Shown here: positions 12,086 to 15,029 of the stretch, in pieces
Layout of the letters: every line of letters starts with the position of its first letter
Position numbering within the stretch: the first letter of the stretch is position 1
Assembly: GCA_964442035.1 (NCBI GenBank)
Contig: CAYTWZ010000042.1
Location: 1 to 15,029, forward strand
Length of the DNA stretch: 15,029 nt
Origin: JAFLUQ01 sp964442035
GTDB taxonomy: Bacteria > Bacillota > Clostridia > UMGS1883
Reading direction: 5' to 3'
Translations under genes and position numbers: made by a program
The notes under the pieces: generated by a model
Seen by the model: only the letters and a program-made list of their open reading frames with translations
Told to the model about the DNA's origin: nothing
The model's database searches: none

Positions 12086-14347
12086 TTAAAAGATATTCTC
12101 AAAGGAATACATACAACTGCTGCCGTTTACGGTAAAGGTCAGCATCTGCGCGGAGTCCATTGCGTTGGTAATGCCTGTATACCGGGAAGCGTCACGAAGG
12201 GTTATATAGTGTATGCCGCCGTTGGTATAGGCGCTGCTGTCCCGTCCGGGCGTAACGATAAATATGTTTTTGTCTGAGGTGAGCTTTTCAAAATAGTCGT
12301 AGAAAACCTCTGTATCGTTATCCACGCGGCCGGAGGGCTGGACGTCGGAAAGGATGATTATATTGTTAGGATTTGAAGCTTCAATTGTCTGAGCCATTGA
12401 TTTCCAGTTGTCCCCGCTGAGCTTTCCTGAGGAGGGGAGGGATATTATCAGGGCAAAGCCCTTGTTATATGCGCTGTAGTTGTTAGCACAGATGGGTGTT
12501 CTGAGGCCGGTGGGGAGGCGGTCAGGGTCATATGTACCGAGGAAGCCGTAGCTGTCGGAGCCGGATATGCTCTTAATGCCGCGGCGGTACAGCATATTTT
12601 GGAACAGTGTGTTTGGCTGAGCCGTGTAGGCAAACACACTGAAGCTGCTGGCGTCAAGAAGCTTCCCGGCGGAGCTGTCAGAGTATACGTTTGCCGGAAC
12701 AGACGGAGCCTGCCCCTCAGGAACGCCGGATCTGATGAGCATATAGGAGCTTGCCCCGCCGAATTTTACCTCCAGCACGCTGTAGCCATCGGCCACCGCT
12801 GTAACGGTGTTCCCGTTAAGCTCCGCCCCTGTGCCTGTAAGGCTTGGGCTGAGAAGTGAAATGTCGCTCACCCATGCGTCGAAGTCCTGATCGTGCACCG
12901 AGGGGGAAAGAATGTATGTCTGACCCCGCTCAAGACTTATCTCCTGAGGGAGGGCAATGGAACTCGCCCTGTCGGATACGCTGATATATACCGGGTCAGA
13001 TATATGACCCTTGTATTCCGCGGTTATTTTGGCCGTCCCTGCTGAGACGGGACGGAATACTCCGCCGGTAATATCCCCATCCACCCCTTCAAGGCCCCAT
13101 TGTATTTCCCCGTCCGCCTGCATGGTCGCGGTACCGTTTGCGTCCTTAAGGCGGCTTTCCACAGTCACGCTGTCCCCAACAATAATTGCTTGGGTCTGGG
13201 TTCTGATCTCTACGCCCACTGCTTCACCGGCAGGGGCGTCGGTGGTAATGGCTGCGGCATTGATTACCTTGCGGTTTTCCGTGGGAAGGTTGAGCACCTT
13301 AAGCTCATCGTCCCAGAAAGTGCGTCCAAGCATTCTTGTGGAGCCGCCTCCATCAAGGTTGAGGGCATCAGTGCAACCGACCTCAAGGGCAATGTCCGCC
13401 AGTTCGTCAAGGGTAGCGCCCTTAGAAGCGTACTGTCTGCCGTCCACAGTGATAAGGTAGACAGCGGAGCCATCGCCGCTGGCGCCTATGCAGGTTCTTG
13501 GCTGAAGTCCGGACACCTGATGGGTGATCCGGGTCTTTGCTCCGTCCTTAAGCAGCATGGTCCCGCCGCCGAATGCGGTGGCAATGCCGTCAAAATCAGG
13601 AACGGAGGTTATATCTAAGGTGACAGTGTCCCCTACGGCAAAGTTATTTGCAAGGAACATATCGCTGCCCTCACTTACAACTAATACATACCCGTTTTTC
13701 GGTATGATAACGGAGGGCTGACCGCGGCGAAATTCGGTGATCTTGTTGTCCTCGACTACGACCTCCACCACCTCACCTCCCGGCGCGGGGGAGAAACCGT
13801 TGTTCCAATCGGATGTGTACATCAGCAGCTCGCCGTAATAGTCGGTGTGCTTGTTAAGGTGCTTTACCTGATGAGTTTCACCGTTTGGGGCGGTGATAGT
13901 TATGGACATTGTCATATAATCAAAAACAAGTCTTTCTCCGTCATAGAAGGCGGCGGCCATATCCTCGCTGATCTGGGATTGGAGCAGTGTTCCGTCCTGA
14001 ATTTCGACGCCGAGGGAGAAGCCCTGAGAGTACTGGGGCTGAGTATTGTCAAAGAAGTCCGCGTTTGTGGCAGCAAGCACGTCCTCCCGCCCGTCAGTCA
14101 AGGCAGCCATGCTGGTAAGGCTGTCGGCCCCGGCACCCTTTAGCAGGCTCAGGCTGATGTGAGGATCAGTCAGGTCAGCCCTGACGACAGTGACGTTGAG
14201 CCAGCTGTCGCCGAAGAATTTTTTGATTTGCCTCAGCGTCACTCCATCGGTAACCGGCGTGGTGACGTCATATGTATATATTGCTCCGTAGGCGGTAGGA
14301 ACAAACAGTATCAGAGCCGCCATAAGGGCGGATATGATTTTTTTCAT
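12086..14347 (-). CDS. Secreted phosphodiester glycosidase (NAGPA/DUF2233 family) with Ig-like and phosphoesterase-like domains
   Basis: The product is 753 residues with a signal peptide (1 to about 21). Residues about 85-368 carry the NAGPA fold: AATNADFFD (92-100), AFGGG (258-262), RTCIGAS (284-290), VYLITVDGRQ (296-305) and LNLDGGGSTRM (329-339), the family hallmark. The animal enzyme removes GlcNAc from phosphodiester-linked sugars; bacterial relatives act on phosphodiester bonds in glycans such as wall polymers. Residues about 376-460 look like a Big_2 Ig-like domain. Residues about 560-753 resemble a calcineurin-type phosphoesterase (IIILSDVQPSGR, NIFIVTPGR) but lack the usual GD-x(n)-GNH(D/E) ligands, so that part may be inactive. 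The start follows AAAGGGG by about 8 bases. It is convergent with the S-layer operon. Action on a secondary wall polymer that SLH domains bind would fit, but is inference. Confidence 0.9.
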   Translation of the reverse strand: MKKIISALMAALILFVPTAYGAIYTYDVTTPVTDGVTLRQIKKFFGDSWLNVTVVRADLTDPHISLSLLKGAGADSLTSMAALTDGREDVLAATNADFFDNTQPQYSQGFSLGVEIQDGTLLQSQISEDMAAAFYDGERLVFDYMTMSITITAPNGETHQVKHLNKHTDYYGELLMYTSDWNNGFSPAPGGEVVEVVVEDNKITEFRRGQPSVIIPKNGYVLVVSEGSDMFLANNFAVGDTVTLDITSVPDFDGIATAFGGGTMLLKDGAKTRITHQVSGLQPRTCIGASGDGSAVYLITVDGRQYASKGATLDELADIALEVGCTDALNLDGGGSTRMLGRTFWDDELKVLNLPTENRKVINAAAITTDAPAGEAVGVEIRTQTQAIIVGDSVTVESRLKDANGTATMQADGEIQWGLEGVDGDITGGVFRPVSAGTAKITAEYKGHISDPVYISVSDRASSIALPQEISLERGQTYILSPSVHDQDFDAWVSDISLLSPSLTGTGAELNGNTVTAVADGYSVLEVKFGGASSYMLIRSGVPEGQAPSVPANVYSDSSAGKLLDASSFSVFAYTAQPNTLFQNMLYRRGIKSISGSDSYGFLGTYDPDRLPTGLRTPICANNYSAYNKGFALIISLPSSGKLSGDNWKSMAQTIEASNPNNIIILSDVQPSGRVDNDTEVFYDYFEKLTSDKNIFIVTPGRDSSAYTNGGIHYITLRDASRYTGITNAMDSAQMLTFTVNGSSCMYSFENIF

Positions 14348-14383
14348 TGCAAAAACCCCTTTCCGGCAGTGTATCTACTGTAT

Positions 14384-14412
14384 ATTTTACATCAATGCCG
14401 GTAAAAAGGCAA
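14384..14412 (-). promoter_or_regulatory. Probable sigma-A promoter of the phosphodiester glycosidase gene
   Basis: The minus strand reads TTGCCT (14407-14412), 17 bases, TAAAAT (14384-14389), about 37 bases before the ATG. Upstream, AAATTATTA is repeated at 14418-14426 and 14429-14437, an A/T-rich stretch that could serve as an UP element for either divergent gene. Confidence 0.55.
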
Positions 14413-14494
14413 CAGGTAAATTATTAGCAAATTATTAATTGTTTGATAAGCTAAGTATGAGTAGATGGATTTTCCCGCTATGTGTAAAAAAATG

Positions 14495-14523
14495 TTGACT
14501 AAATTTTATTTCTGCTGTATAAT
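14495..14523 (+). promoter_or_regulatory. Sigma-A promoter of the murJ-type gene
   Basis: TTGACT (14495-14500), 17 bases, TATAAT (14518-14523). Start near 14530 leaves a leader of only about 18 bases before the ATG. Confidence 0.82.
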
Positions 14524-14547
14524 ACAATTATACAACTGTGGGAAGTG

Positions 14548-15029
14548 ATGAATTTGAGCCTGGCGTCTTATGTTTTTATGGTGGTTGGAATACTGCTGGC
14601 TAAGGGTCTTGGGTTTTTCAGGGATATTATTTTTGCCAAGGTGTTTGGAGCCACGGAGCTTACTGACATTTACTTTAATATTTTTACGGTGGTCAACCTT
14701 GTGTTTACAGGCATAGGAACAGCAATGCAGACGCTGGTCATCAAGCAGATGAACCGGGGTGAAAACGCTCTTAACAAAAAGGCATTTGTGGCCGGGTTCA
14801 TCCGACGGACGAGCCTGATACTGCTGGCGGCCACGGGAGTGTTGTATGCGCTGGCCAGACCCCTTACAAGGCTGCTGGTACCCGGCGTAAGCGAGGAAAA
14901 CTTTGGTCTTGCGCTCAATATAACATATGTGATGCTGCCAAGCCTGCTGTTTGTGGTGGTGGCATACATCATATCCGGTGTGCTGCAGAACAATCGGGTG
15001 TTTTTCATTACTTCCATAATGAGCCTGCC
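14548..15029 (+). CDS. murJ: MurJ/MviN-type lipid II flippase, N-terminal part, runs off the right edge
   Basis: The frame opens with ATG at 14548-14550 after a weak GGAAGTG site and stays open to the window end (160 codons). It begins MNLSLASYVFMVVGILLAKG, followed by GFFRDIIFAKVFGATELTDIY, the start of MurJ/MviN proteins, where an Arg and a G-A-(T/S)-x-x-x-D motif follow the first helix. Further hydrophobic segments appear at about residues 48-62, 87-103 and 124-146. MurJ turns lipid-linked peptidoglycan precursor outward across the membrane; related MOP-superfamily paralogues move other polyisoprenyl-linked sugars. Clostridia often carry more than one copy, so this may be a paralogue serving a surface polysaccharide. 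It is transcribed from its own promoter, away from the glycosidase gene. Confidence 0.85.
   Translation, partial: MNLSLASYVFMVVGILLAKGLGFFRDIIFAKVFGATELTDIYFNIFTVVNLVFTGIGTAMQTLVIKQMNRGENALNKKAFVAGFIRRTSLILLAATGVLYALARPLTRLLVPGVSEENFGLALNITYVMLPSLLFVVVAYIISGVLQNNRVFFITSIMSL

Noticed and set aside
1..15029. CRISPR array, tRNA, rRNA or insertion sequence
   Set aside because: No regularly spaced short repeats with unique spacers, no tRNA-like cloverleaf or conserved rRNA sequence, and no transposase-like protein were found on either strand.

Overview
The window looks like chromosomal DNA from an endospore-forming, anaerobic Firmicute of class Clostridia. The evidence is an intact sporulation sigma factor of the SigK type with a pro-sequence, an AbrB-type transition regulator, several secreted proteins with S-layer homology (SLH) domains, LysM wall proteins, strong GGAGG-type ribosome binding sites and near-consensus sigma-A promoters. 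An Oscillospirales- or Monoglobales-like gut lineage would fit, but this cannot be proved from the sequence alone.

Layout. (1) 1-320, minus strand: a scrap of a prophage head-tail adaptor gene, interrupted in frame by a TGA and preceded by a 56-codon reading frame with one membrane segment. (2) 345-1909, minus strand: a zinc-ribbon-tailed AbrB-family regulator with a perfect consensus promoter and a UUCG-capped terminator, and upstream of it an AraC-family regulator. A dyad containing a Spo0A-box-like half lies between them. (3) 1910-3409, plus strand: a divergent control region, then sigK and rnhA, closed by a 21-bp perfect hairpin terminator. (4) 3440-5476: a leaderless triple-LysM L,D-transpeptidase (plus) convergent with a secreted quadruple-LysM protein (minus) carrying a His/Asp-rich C-terminal domain. 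(5) 5477-6068: a 592-base divergent regulatory region. It holds repeated ATTTACAT elements, a strong promoter and a long structured leader RNA that I cannot assign to a known class. (6) 6069-11973, plus strand: three tightly spaced genes for secreted proteins: a carbohydrate-binding-like protein, a protein with C-terminal SLH domains and a 983-residue protein with N-terminal SLH domains. Two terminator hairpins follow and are shared with the convergent gene. (7) 12086-14347, minus strand: a secreted phosphodiester glycosidase (NAGPA family) with Ig-like and phosphoesterase-like C-terminal parts. (8) 14548 to the right edge, plus strand: the start of a MurJ/MviN-type lipid flippase.

How it may work together. 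From position 3440 onward every gene concerns the cell envelope: peptidoglycan cross-linking or binding (LysM proteins), surface-layer proteins, a phosphodiester-glycan hydrolase and a lipid-linked precursor flippase. The left third is regulatory and sporulation-linked. The most interesting unexplained element is the structured 5' leader of the S-layer operon. It has at least three hairpins and mutually exclusive pairings, it begins almost exactly at the predicted transcription start, and it may be an undescribed cis-regulatory RNA. I saw no CRISPR array, rRNA, tRNA or insertion sequence.
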